64,000 bases of DNA, taken from positions 1-64,000 of the forward strand of contig JAKQHY010000206.1 in the NCBI GenBank assembly GCA_029555965.1. The letters run 5' to 3'. Position numbers and translations under genes: made by a program. This document shows positions 28,580 through 37,628 of this stretch, piece by piece. Origin of the DNA: Chloroflexota bacterium. GTDB taxonomy: Bacteria; Chloroflexota; Anaerolineae; B4-G1; SLSP01. The notes below the pieces were generated by a model, which was not told the DNA's origin, made no database searches, and was given only the letters and a program-made list of their open reading frames with translations. Position 1 is the first letter of the stretch. Every line of letters begins with the position of its first letter.

Positions 28580-29212
28580 TTGAAGGGTATTTTTCAGCAA
28601 ACAGGTTTTTTGGAGGTATTTTTGCAAGAAGCGGTTTTTGAAAAACATGATCAATTGCGCAAATTTCGCCCGGCGCAGTTGATATACATTTTTTATCGTC
28701 GGCTGGCGGAACAGGGCAGCCGGGTCACCTGGTTATGGTTGAAAGACAAAATTCAGCAGCGCACCCACGGTTTTTCGCTGCCAGAAGTGAGTCGGGTAGA
28801 ACCGCTGTTGTATGTGGGGGGTCAGCCGCGCCGGCGCGGACTGGCGCACATGCAACGGTTGGGCATCACCGCCAGTGTCAATATGCGCGAGGAAGTGGAC
28901 GATGCGCGTCGCGGCGTCGCGTTGGAGCATTACCTGTGGTTGCCCACTACCGATGATCGCCCCCCCACCCTGGAGATGTTGACGCGCGGCGTCGCCTTCA
29001 TCACAGCCCACATCGCCGCCGGGCGGGGCGTCTACATCCACTGCGCGGCGGGGGTGGGCCGCGCCCCCACTATGGCGGCCGCATACCTGGTCAGCAAGGG
29101 GCTGACGCCCTCCCTGGCATGGGAACGCATCCGCCGGGTGCGGCCCTTCATCCGCCCGACCCCCTGTCAGTTAGTCATAGTGGAAGATTTTGCCCGCCAA
29201 GTGCCGTTGTAA
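28580..29212 (+). CDS. Dual-specificity protein phosphatase
   Basis: HCAAGVGRAPT matches HCx5R(S/T) loop; preceded by TDDRPP. Confidence 0.8.
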   Translation: MKGIFQQTGFLEVFLQEAVFEKHDQLRKFRPAQLIYIFYRRLAEQGSRVTWLWLKDKIQQRTHGFSLPEVSRVEPLLYVGGQPRRRGLAHMQRLGITASVNMREEVDDARRGVALEHYLWLPTTDDRPPTLEMLTRGVAFITAHIAAGRGVYIHCAAGVGRAPTMAAAYLVSKGLTPSLAWERIRRVRPFIRPTPCQLVIVEDFARQVPL

Positions 29213-29241
29213 GGACATGCTAACGTAGCAGAGGGATACCC

Positions 29242-29757
29242 ATGGAAGATGAACTTTTACCCACAGAATTGCAAGCTCGCCTGGAAACGAGCTATGCGCG
29301 GATTGCGGAAGATGAAGGATTGACCAGCGATCTGACGGACGCGGAGGCGCGTGAATTGCTCGCCTGGGCGCAAGCGGAAGTGCGGCGACTGGTGCAACAG
29401 ACCGCCACGCTGGGCAATACCGATGCAGAGGCCGACCTGTCGGCCAAAGTGGCGCATCTGCGGCGCCACCTGCGGCGATTAGCCAAGGCCAGCGCAAACG
29501 AGGCCGACCCGGCGGACTACTTGCATACCCACCTCACCCCGCCCAATTATCCCGACGAGACGCCGGTGTCCGCCGCTCCAGACACCCCAGGCACGGTTTC
29601 ATCTCCCCTGACTGCCGCCCCGCAAATAGCGCCGGATTCCGGCTTGGAAACGCCGGCAATTCCCCCATCTCCCTTACCCGTGGACGAACGTCCCAAACCA
29701 CCCGCGTTTATTCCCGCTTTTTTCCGCCGCTGGTTTGGGAAAAAAGATCAGACATGA
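29242..29757 (+). CDS. Hypothetical protein, helical N-terminus and Pro-rich C-terminus
   Basis: 171-aa ORF, RBS-like gagg upstream. Confidence 0.65.
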   Translation: MEDELLPTELQARLETSYARIAEDEGLTSDLTDAEARELLAWAQAEVRRLVQQTATLGNTDAEADLSAKVAHLRRHLRRLAKASANEADPADYLHTHLTPPNYPDETPVSAAPDTPGTVSSPLTAAPQIAPDSGLETPAIPPSPLPVDERPKPPAFIPAFFRRWFGKKDQT

Positions 29758-29763
29758 AAATTT

Positions 29764-29830
29764 TCACCGCAGAGCCGCAGAGCGCGCAGAGGTTTTCGTT
29801 TTTTCTCTGCGGACGCTGTGTTCTCTGTGA
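29764..29830. repeat. Intergenic cgcagag-type palindromic repeat
   Basis: tcaccgcagagccgcagagcgcgcagagg ... ctctgcggacgctgtgttctctgtga. Confidence 0.7.
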
Positions 29831-29850
29831 TGATTGACAAGGAGAACACT

Positions 29851-30963
29851 ATGACCAAAAAACGCAGCACACAGAAGAAGAAAGGCCGAGAATTGGGCGT
29901 ACGAGAGTTTTTATTGGCCCTGCTCCTGATTGGCATAGTCTGGGTAGCCAATCAACTGACAGAGGGAGACGGGCCGTCCGACACGCCCATCGTCGAATCT
30001 GAACGGACCGGCGACGTCCAGGTGTTTTTTACCACACCGCGCTACCCGGAAACAGCACAGGATCGTCACGGCGGCATAGACGAAAAGCTGGCGGCCGCCA
30101 TTGATGCGGCGCAGAAGACTGTGGACGTGGCGGCGTTCGAGCTGGACCTGGAACGTGTCACCGACGCCCTGGTGCGCGCCGACAAACGCGGTGTGCGCGT
30201 GCGCCTCGTGACGGACAGCGACTATGAGGAAGATTATGGCCCGCAAACCTTGTTGGAAGCCGACATTCCGGTAGTGTTCGACAACCGCGAGCCGTTTATG
30301 CACAACAAGTTCGTGGTCATTGACGGGGCCACTGTGTGGGCCGGCTCCTGGAATCTGACCAACAACTGCACTTACCGCAACAACAACAACGCGCTCGTGA
30401 TCCAGTCCCAAAAGCTGGCCCAGAATTATACTGCCGAATTCGAGGAAATGTTCGTGGATGGAAAATTTGGCGCCTCGTCGCCGGATAACACACCCCATCC
30501 CCAGGTGGAAGTGGCCGGCCTGTTGCTCGAAAACTTCTTTGAGGCCGAAGGTGACGTGCGCGTGCGTATGATCGAGTTGCTTGAGCAAGCCGAAAGCAGC
30601 ATCTACTTCCTGGCTTTCTCCTTCACCGATGACGACATTGCCCAGGCCATGATCAAGCAACACCGGGCCGGACTGACCGTGCAGGGGGTCTTTGAGAAAC
30701 GCAATGCTGAGGGAACTGGCTCGGAGTTTGCGATTTTCCAGAAAGCCGGCATAGACGTTTTGGCGGATGGCAATCCTTACGTGATGCATCACAAAGTCAT
30801 CATCATTGACGAAGCAATCGTGATCACCGGCTCATACAACTTCAGCGCCAGCGCCGCGAACAATAATGATGAAAATGTTTTGATCGTGCATAGCGCCGAG
30901 GTTGCCGCGCAATATCTGGCGGAATTCAAGCGCGTCTATCAACGGGCGGAACAAGGCGAATAG
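29851..30963 (+). CDS. Membrane-anchored phospholipase D-family protein (two HKD motifs)
   Basis: RBS aaggag then ATG 29851; TM helix FLLALLLIGIVWVANQL; HNKFVVIDGATVWAGSWN and HHKVIIIDEAIVITGSYNFS. Confidence 0.88.
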   Translation: MTKKRSTQKKKGRELGVREFLLALLLIGIVWVANQLTEGDGPSDTPIVESERTGDVQVFFTTPRYPETAQDRHGGIDEKLAAAIDAAQKTVDVAAFELDLERVTDALVRADKRGVRVRLVTDSDYEEDYGPQTLLEADIPVVFDNREPFMHNKFVVIDGATVWAGSWNLTNNCTYRNNNNALVIQSQKLAQNYTAEFEEMFVDGKFGASSPDNTPHPQVEVAGLLLENFFEAEGDVRVRMIELLEQAESSIYFLAFSFTDDDIAQAMIKQHRAGLTVQGVFEKRNAEGTGSEFAIFQKAGIDVLADGNPYVMHHKVIIIDEAIVITGSYNFSASAANNNDENVLIVHSAEVAAQYLAEFKRVYQRAEQGE

Positions 30964-30975
30964 CAGCTCTCTCAC

Positions 30976-31016
30976 GCAAAAAACCGGGGGGTTTAGAAAA
31001 CCCCCGGTTTTTTTGC
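30976..31016. terminator. Bidirectional rho-independent terminator
   Basis: gcaaaaaaccggggg ... cccccggtttttttgc between convergent genes. Confidence 0.9.
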
Positions 31017-31036
31017 ATATAGGGCGGTTTCAAGGT

Positions 31037-32119
31037 TTAAACCACGCTTTGATAAATCTCCATCACCCGCTCGACCATACGTTCCTGGGTAAATTCGGCC
31101 TGCACACGCGCGTGGGCTGCGCGGCCCATCTCGGCCAAGTGCTGGGGGTCGGCCAACAATTCACGGATCGCCAGCGCCATGACGGTGGGGGCTTTGGGCG
31201 GCACAACACGCCCGGTCACGCCGTCTTGTACAACCCACGATGTGCCGCTGCCAACTTCCGTGCTGACACATGGCAGCCCGGCCGCCATCGCTTCCAGCAA
31301 AACCGTGCCGAAGGCCTCGGCACGCGCGTTGGCCGGAAGCACAAACAGGTGTGCGCGGCGATAGGCCTGCGGCAAATCGGCGTCGTCCACCTCCCCCAGG
31401 AAATGCACCCGATCTTCCAGTCCCAATGTGCTGGTGAGAGTTTGCCACACGGACTGCATTGGCCCTGTGCCGACCACGTTCAATTGCACCTCCGGCAGTT
31501 CAGTCAAAGCTTGCAGCAGGGTGTCCAATCCCTTGTAGTAACGCAGCCGCCCGACAAAGAGCAGCGTCGGCGGACCGTCGAAGGGCTGGCGGGGCGGCGC
31601 AAACCGATGGTGATCCACCCCCAACGGCGCGACTCGGCACTTAGCCTTGAGAGGGTTCAGCCAGGGCGACGTTTCGATGTAGCGCGGACTGGTCGCCAGG
31701 ATACAATCACTGGCGCGGAGGACGTGGCGCAGCAGCGGGGCATAGAGCTTCAGCCAGCCCTGTTGCCGCACGACATCAGAATGATAGGTGATGACAATGG
31801 GCGCGCGCCGTTGGAAGAACCACGTGCCCACCTCGCCGAGGGGATAGGGCGAGTGAACGTGAATCACGTCGGCTTTAGTCTGCGCCAGCGCCAGCGTATG
31901 CCGCAGGCTCAAAGGCATCGAAGAGACCGTCGCCAGTCGCCCGGACTTGATGATTTTGACGCCGTTCAACTCCTCAACGTGCGTATGGAAGCCGGGATCG
32001 CAGACGGCGACCGTGACCTCGTGCCCGGCCGCAGTATGCGCCTCGGCGAGGATGCGCATGTAGTTCTCGATGCCGCCTAAAACGGGATAGTAATCTTTGT
32101 AAACATGTAGAATTTTCAT
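31037..32119 (-). CDS. GT4-family glycosyltransferase
   Basis: GGIENYMRILAEA; LFVLPANARAEAFGTVLLEAMAAGLPCVSTEVG. Confidence 0.9.
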   Translation of the reverse strand: MKILHVYKDYYPVLGGIENYMRILAEAHTAAGHEVTVAVCDPGFHTHVEELNGVKIIKSGRLATVSSMPLSLRHTLALAQTKADVIHVHSPYPLGEVGTWFFQRRAPIVITYHSDVVRQQGWLKLYAPLLRHVLRASDCILATSPRYIETSPWLNPLKAKCRVAPLGVDHHRFAPPRQPFDGPPTLLFVGRLRYYKGLDTLLQALTELPEVQLNVVGTGPMQSVWQTLTSTLGLEDRVHFLGEVDDADLPQAYRRAHLFVLPANARAEAFGTVLLEAMAAGLPCVSTEVGSGTSWVVQDGVTGRVVPPKAPTVMALAIRELLADPQHLAEMGRAAHARVQAEFTQERMVERVMEIYQSVV

Positions 32120-33717
32120 TTTGGTAACTCGTATAATTGAACTAACAACTTATAGTGATAATCCTCACGCCTCAGTAATATCTGCTTGATCTGGCGATAG
32201 GTTTCATCTTGCGGCACATAACCTTGTTCCCAGAGCAGCCGAGCCGGTGGTTGTAGCAGCGAAGTCAACTCCTGGGGCAGTTCGTACCGGGTACGATCAC
32301 GCCCCATCATCAAAATGAACAACCGGCCATAGCCAGGCGCGCGCCCGGCAGCCCGATCTTGCTGCATTTTTTCGAGAATTGCGCGACTTTCTGGGCCGTT
32401 CAGCAAGTAATGGGAAGCCACGGGATTGGAAAGTTTGTCAAAATAATATCCAAAGCCGGCATCCAGATCGCTGAAAATCACATCATTGGGCTGCGCCTGC
32501 GCAAGGACATCGGCCACCACCTGTTCCGTAGGCACCGCATAAAACGGATTAAAGAAATGCCGGCCTACATAGTAATTGTAGTGACTATATCCCCATACAC
32601 AAGTCAGCAGGACGGCGGCAATGATGGCGCGGGAGCGCTTCAGGGCGCAGAATCCGCCGGCAAGCAACAACCCGATGAAGGGGTAGGCAAAAAAAGTGCG
32701 ATTGCCAACGCCGATAAAAGTGATGGTAGGCGTGACAAAAGTGATTACAGCGATAGTCCCTAACGTGGGAACCAGGGTGAACAGCAATACGAACGCCAAC
32801 CGGGAACCGCGCCACGGATAAGGCGAAGAGAGCCTGGCTAACGCGCGTAAACCGCCGATAAGCAATCCGGCAATCACAAGATAGCCAACTATCGCCGGGA
32901 GTTCCCAGGGAAATATCGTTTCACCGAGGGTAAAAGACAAGAGAGGAAAGGCAAACTTCAGGGCGATGCCCAGTAACCCGCGGGAGAGGTCTGCCTCAAA
33001 TAACCCGCTCATAGTTTGAGTTTGTCTATACCATGCCGGCAACCAGGGCAGATAGCTAATCCCCACCAGGATCATACTTAAACACCAGGTATATATCCAA
33101 CGTTTTTCTGGCCGCGCCCATAACAAATACAGACATTGGCAAATCAGCAAAGTCGCAGCCAGATAATCGGTGTACAACAGGAGGATATTGGTGACACAAT
33201 ATAGGCCCCAACGCGCGCGTGTGGGATGTTCCAATAGCTCCAAATAAAAGAAGACAGAGGCCAGGCCCAGCATAGCAGTAAGCGCATAATACCGCCCCAT
33301 ACGCGCATACATAAGCCAAAAAGGGGACAAACCAATAACCAAAATGATAACCACACCATATAACGGCCCGCCGATTTTACGTCCGATACGGTAAAGCCAG
33401 TATAACGCGATGAGGGCAAAAACCGCGTTGGGGAAGCGCACGGCGAAATCGCTGGTTCCGGCCAGCGCGATCCAAAAATGTTGAATCAGATGAAACAAGG
33501 GAGGATGGACATCTATATAAACCGGCTCGCCCGGAACCGCCCCCAAACTGGTCAAAATACCACGCACATCTTGTTGATCAATGTATACATTGATGATCTC
33601 ATCCCACCACAGCGCGCGCCCACCCAACCCTCCCAATAACAAAATGGCGGCAAGGAGCATAGCTGCCCAAACTCCCCAACGCTCAAATCCTTTGGCCGTC
33701 ACGGATGGTTGTTCCAT
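32116..33717 (-). CDS. GT39/PMT-like membrane glycosyltransferase
   Basis: ALWWDEIINVYID...VDVHPPLFHLIQHFW and many TM helices; start moved to ATG 33717 to clear the upstream gene. Confidence 0.8.
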   Translation of the reverse strand: MEQPSVTAKGFERWGVWAAMLLAAILLLGGLGGRALWWDEIINVYIDQQDVRGILTSLGAVPGEPVYIDVHPPLFHLIQHFWIALAGTSDFAVRFPNAVFALIALYWLYRIGRKIGGPLYGVVIILVIGLSPFWLMYARMGRYYALTAMLGLASVFFYLELLEHPTRARWGLYCVTNILLLYTDYLAATLLICQCLYLLWARPEKRWIYTWCLSMILVGISYLPWLPAWYRQTQTMSGLFEADLSRGLLGIALKFAFPLLSFTLGETIFPWELPAIVGYLVIAGLLIGGLRALARLSSPYPWRGSRLAFVLLFTLVPTLGTIAVITFVTPTITFIGVGNRTFFAYPFIGLLLAGGFCALKRSRAIIAAVLLTCVWGYSHYNYYVGRHFFNPFYAVPTEQVVADVLAQAQPNDVIFSDLDAGFGYYFDKLSNPVASHYLLNGPESRAILEKMQQDRAAGRAPGYGRLFILMMGRDRTRYELPQELTSLLQPPARLLWEQGYVPQDETYRQIKQILLRREDYHYKLLVQLYELPK

Positions 33718-33733
33718 AAAATACATTCCTCGT

Positions 33734-34456
33734 TTACAGGCTGGGCCGCAGCCAGGTTTTGACTCGATAGCCAAGAATCATACCGATCATTTGCAGGCCA
33801 ATGATGAGGGCCGTGAACTTATTGCCGGTCGCCATAGACTTTCCCACCCGACGCTGGTAATTGACGGGAATTTGAATCACCCGCAGGCGCTGCCGGAGCG
33901 CCAGGAGGATCATCTGAGGCCCAAAGTATGAGCCGCCAACAGTAAACTGCCCTTGGATGGCGCCCAACGCAGTGCGATGAATCAACCGCATCGTACACCC
34001 TACATCGGTAAGATTGGTGGTATTAAACAACATTTCGAGCAGTTTAGCGACGGCCCAATTGCCCCACCGCAGAAAACAACCCATGTTAGCATCTTTCCAG
34101 ATAAATCCCTTGGCAGTGCGGCTCCCTAAGACAAGATCAGCATCATCGGCATAGGCCAGGAGTTTAAGAATATCGGCCCCACGAAAGGTGCCATCCGGCT
34201 CCGAAAGAATCACATAGGTCCCGGTCGCTTCGCTTAACCCCCGCTGGCAGGCAAACCCATACCCCTGACGCGGCTCATGAATTTCGCGGGCGGAAGTTTG
34301 CGCCACTTCGTCCGAAGTGCCTGGGGCAGCATTGTTATTCACGACGATAATTTCATCTACATAGCCAGTTTCTTCCAACTCCTGAATACTTCGACGAATT
34401 GAGGCTTTTTCATTGTAAGTCGGTAAGACAACAGAAACAGTATGGTCTCTCCACAT
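33734..34456 (-). CDS. GT2-family glycosyltransferase
   Basis: VSVVLPTYNEKASIRRSIQELEETGYVDEIIVVNNNA. Confidence 0.9.
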   Translation of the reverse strand: MWRDHTVSVVLPTYNEKASIRRSIQELEETGYVDEIIVVNNNAAPGTSDEVAQTSAREIHEPRQGYGFACQRGLSEATGTYVILSEPDGTFRGADILKLLAYADDADLVLGSRTAKGFIWKDANMGCFLRWGNWAVAKLLEMLFNTTNLTDVGCTMRLIHRTALGAIQGQFTVGGSYFGPQMILLALRQRLRVIQIPVNYQRRVGKSMATGNKFTALIIGLQMIGMILGYRVKTWLRPSL

Positions 34457-34510
34457 ACATTCTCTCTCCCGGTGTAGGATAAGGAGGTTAAGTCAATGGA
34501 TGACACTTCC

Positions 34511-35203
34511 CTAATCTTTATGAACCACCATCACATTGTGCGCGCACAGAATACGCCGTACACCAGGAAGACGTTCGATCATCTGTTCCAACTTCCCAAA
34601 GACGCCCAACATCTGTGGGGGAATAAAATCGGGAATGAATCCGGTCTGATATGCCGTGATACTCACCGGCAAATCAGATAACGCCGCTGTGATCTCCCTC
34701 GCCGGGATCAAACGCTCCTCTCCGGTATCCTGGGGAACGCGCGCCATAATAATCGGCCAATAAGGGTTATAGGGATTATGATCCCAGTAAACAGTAACCC
34801 CGCCGCGGCGCGTCACCCGCGCCATCTCACGGACGGTCGCGCGCACCGCAAGCGGCTCGGCGACATGATGCAACATAGCCACACAGTAAACGACATCAAA
34901 ACTCTCATCAGGAAAGGGTAAGACCCCGCTGCTTCCCTGAACAGCGACCCCGCCTCGGCGTTGCATCACCCGCAACATCGAATAGGCCAGGTCCACCCCC
35001 GTCATTTGCCACCCCTGCGCCTGTAAGCGCTCGGCCAGTTTCCCCGTGCCGGCGCCTACATCCAGGGCACGCACCGGCGACTTGTTAGACTGCGCCAGCA
35101 AAAATCCCATCCGCTTTTGTACATAATGCTCTACGACATAAGCAGGTAAACTGTCATCATATTCGTCAGCGATTTCTTCAAATTGAATATTGCGTTTGTT
35201 CAC
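34511..35203 (-). CDS. Class I SAM-dependent methyltransferase
   Basis: RALDVGAGTGKLAERL; SFDVVYCVAMLHHV. Confidence 0.88.
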   Translation of the reverse strand: MNKRNIQFEEIADEYDDSLPAYVVEHYVQKRMGFLLAQSNKSPVRALDVGAGTGKLAERLQAQGWQMTGVDLAYSMLRVMQRRGGVAVQGSSGVLPFPDESFDVVYCVAMLHHVAEPLAVRATVREMARVTRRGGVTVYWDHNPYNPYWPIIMARVPQDTGEERLIPAREITAALSDLPVSITAYQTGFIPDFIPPQMLGVFGKLEQMIERLPGVRRILCAHNVMVVHKD

Positions 35204-35273
35204 GACAACCCACTTCCAGGTAATCTATCAAAAAGCCTAACATCCAATGCCCGCCATGCAAAAACCAGCAGAA

Positions 35274-36383
35274 TCAGGCCGTAGTGATGGCGCGGTAAAC
35301 TTCAAGGGTCTTCTGCGCAGTATACTCCCATGAAAAACGCGCCGCCTGCCGGAGACTACATTGCCGAAAATGCTCGCCAAGAGCCGGATCGTCAAGAAAC
35401 CGCGTGAGCGCAGCCACAATCGCAGCAGGATCGCGCGGGTCAAAACACATCGCGGCATCCCCCACCACCTCCGGCAGCGACGAAGTATTGGAACACGCCA
35501 CCGCCGTTCCACAGGCCATTGCTTCCAAAGGAGGCAACCCAAACCCCTCATACAGACTGGGAAAGATAAACAGCGAAGCCGCCGCGTAGAGCGCCGGCAG
35601 GTCGGCATTGGGGATGGCGCCCAACCAGCGCACCCGGCGTTCGTCCAGACCGAGCGCCGCCGCCCGTTGACGCGCTTCAGGATGTTCCGGAAGCCAAACC
35701 CCGGCAATGACCAGAGGCGGCGCAGATGCGCGCAACTGTGCGTAAGCCGCCACCAATCGTTCCAGGTTTTTGTGGGGTTTGTTGCTTCCCAGATACAACC
35801 AAAACACCTCCGGCAGATGATACCGCTGCCGCACTTCCGTCATCGCGGCCGCCGGCGGCGGACGAAACTGCGAGTCGGCAGCTTCAACAATCACGACAGG
35901 CGCGCGGCGAATATTTTTGAAATGTCTGACCAAATCCCGGCGCGTGGCTTCTGAGACGGCAATCGTCTGCGTGGCCGCGCGCAAAGCGAGGGCGGTCATC
36001 CAGTGAAACAACTGGTGCGCGCGGAATGTGCTTTGTTCAGGCAAAAGCAATGGAATGAGATCGTGAACCGTCAACACAGTAGGAACGCCAGGGCGGTAAG
36101 GCATCAGATAATAGGCGCTGTGATAAAGGTCGGCGTCCAGGCGGCGCAGAAGTTGCGGGATAACCCACTGCTGTTGTACAGAAAAAGGCGAGGCAGTAAG
36201 CGGTATCGCAGTTATGGCATGATGCGCGGGGAACGTCAACGGATAGGCCGGATCATAAAGAAGGGTAAGCCTTTCACCCTGGTTAAGCTGCGGAACCAGG
36301 GCGCGCATGAGATTCGTCACATAGCGCCCAATACCGGGGAAATGTGGCGTGGCGGTACGGGCGTCTAAAGCATAATGGACCAT
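35274..36383 (-). CDS. GT4-family glycosyltransferase (paralogue of next gene)
   Basis: [40 protein letters not shown]. Confidence 0.92.
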   Translation of the reverse strand: MVHYALDARTATPHFPGIGRYVTNLMRALVPQLNQGERLTLLYDPAYPLTFPAHHAITAIPLTASPFSVQQQWVIPQLLRRLDADLYHSAYYLMPYRPGVPTVLTVHDLIPLLLPEQSTFRAHQLFHWMTALALRAATQTIAVSEATRRDLVRHFKNIRRAPVVIVEAADSQFRPPPAAAMTEVRQRYHLPEVFWLYLGSNKPHKNLERLVAAYAQLRASAPPLVIAGVWLPEHPEARQRAAALGLDERRVRWLGAIPNADLPALYAAASLFIFPSLYEGFGLPPLEAMACGTAVACSNTSSLPEVVGDAAMCFDPRDPAAIVAALTRFLDDPALGEHFRQCSLRQAARFSWEYTAQKTLEVYRAITTA

Positions 36384-36386
36384 CGC

Positions 36387-37529
36387 CTACCACGAACTCT
36401 CAACGAAGTTCTGCTGCACCTTCACGTACAACTCCAGCGTCTCCTGCGCCGTCTGCGCCCATGAATATTTAGCGGCCTGCTGGAAACCGCGCGCGCGCAA
36501 TTCCGCCTGAAGCGCTTCGTCGTTCAAAATGCGCCGCAACGCCTCGGTCATCGCACTGATGTTGTTGGGATTGAAGGTCAACGCAGCATCCCCCACCACC
36601 TCCGGCAGGGATGAAGTGTTGGAACAAGCCACCGGCGCGCCACACGCCATCGCTTCCAGCGGAGGAAAACCAAAGCCCTCATACAGGCTCGGGAAGACGA
36701 AGGCGGTGGCGCCGGCATAGACAGCGGGCAAGTCTTCATCGTCCACGTAGCCGGTAAGCAGCACATGCTCCGGGTGCGTGCAGTTCTCCAACGCGACGAA
36801 GAAATCGCTGGCGAGCCACCCCTGCTTACCCACAATGACCAGCGGTGGCGCTTCGCCGGCGGCGTAGAGACACTCCCAGACATACAACAAGCGTGTCAGA
36901 TTCTTGCGCGGTTCAATGGTGCCCACATAGAGCAGATAACGCTCCGGCAACCGGTACCGCGCGCGCACATCCGCCACCACCTCCGGCGGTTGAGCGCAGA
37001 AGTGTGGGTCGGCAGCTTCGTAAATCACGGTGATTTTTTCCGGCGGCAGTCGGTAGAGCTTGAGCAGGTCGCGGCGCGTGGCCTCCGAGACGGCGATGAT
37101 GTGATCGGCGCGGCGGCAGAACAGCGGCATCGCCAGGTTGAGATACCACCGGTTCATCAGCTTGTGATGCTCCGGCAAGTGGTGGAAGATCAAATCGTGA
37201 ACGGTGAGAATGGTGGGAATGCCCCGCAATGGCAACAAAAGATGCTCGGTAGCGTGAAATAAACGCGCGTCGGGCAACATACGATTGAAAGGCGTCTGGG
37301 CCAGTTGCGCCATCCATACGATCAATCGCCAGGTTTTATAACTGAACTCCACTGTGCGCGAGGGCACATGCTCAAGACCAGCCAGCGGTTTAATCCCGGC
37401 TTCACGGTTATAAAACAGGGACATCACTTCGCCCAGGCGCGGCGCCAATGCGCGCGCCAAACACTCGGTGTAGCGGCCCAACCCGGCCCGACGATGCACT
37501 GCGGCGGAAACATCTACATAGATTGGCAT
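36387..37529 (-). CDS. GT4-family glycosyltransferase
   Basis: [40 protein letters not shown]; start moved to [20 protein letters not shown]. Confidence 0.9.
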   Translation of the reverse strand: MPIYVDVSAAVHRRAGLGRYTECLARALAPRLGEVMSLFYNREAGIKPLAGLEHVPSRTVEFSYKTWRLIVWMAQLAQTPFNRMLPDARLFHATEHLLLPLRGIPTILTVHDLIFHHLPEHHKLMNRWYLNLAMPLFCRRADHIIAVSEATRRDLLKLYRLPPEKITVIYEAADPHFCAQPPEVVADVRARYRLPERYLLYVGTIEPRKNLTRLLYVWECLYAAGEAPPLVIVGKQGWLASDFFVALENCTHPEHVLLTGYVDDEDLPAVYAGATAFVFPSLYEGFGFPPLEAMACGAPVACSNTSSLPEVVGDAALTFNPNNISAMTEALRRILNDEALQAELRARGFQQAAKYSWAQTAQETLELYVKVQQNFVESSW

Positions 37530-37592
37530 ATCTCGATTATACGCAAGCCAGAGCAACGGGCAAGTCCCCATTGACTTCGTCAAGTTTTGCAC

Positions 37593-37621
37593 TTGCGACT
37601 TCCCCCGCCCCCTTGTATAAT
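37593..37621 (+). promoter_or_regulatory. mutS promoter, leaderless-type spacing
   Basis: TTGCGA - 17 nt - TATAAT, 7 nt, ATG 37629. Confidence 0.55.
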
Positions 37622-37628
37622 TCGCTCC

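Noticed and set aside
31037-37529. Glycosyltransferase cluster as a recently acquired genomic island
   Set aside because: No integrase, tRNA or transposase boundaries visible; composition by eye is like the neighbours.
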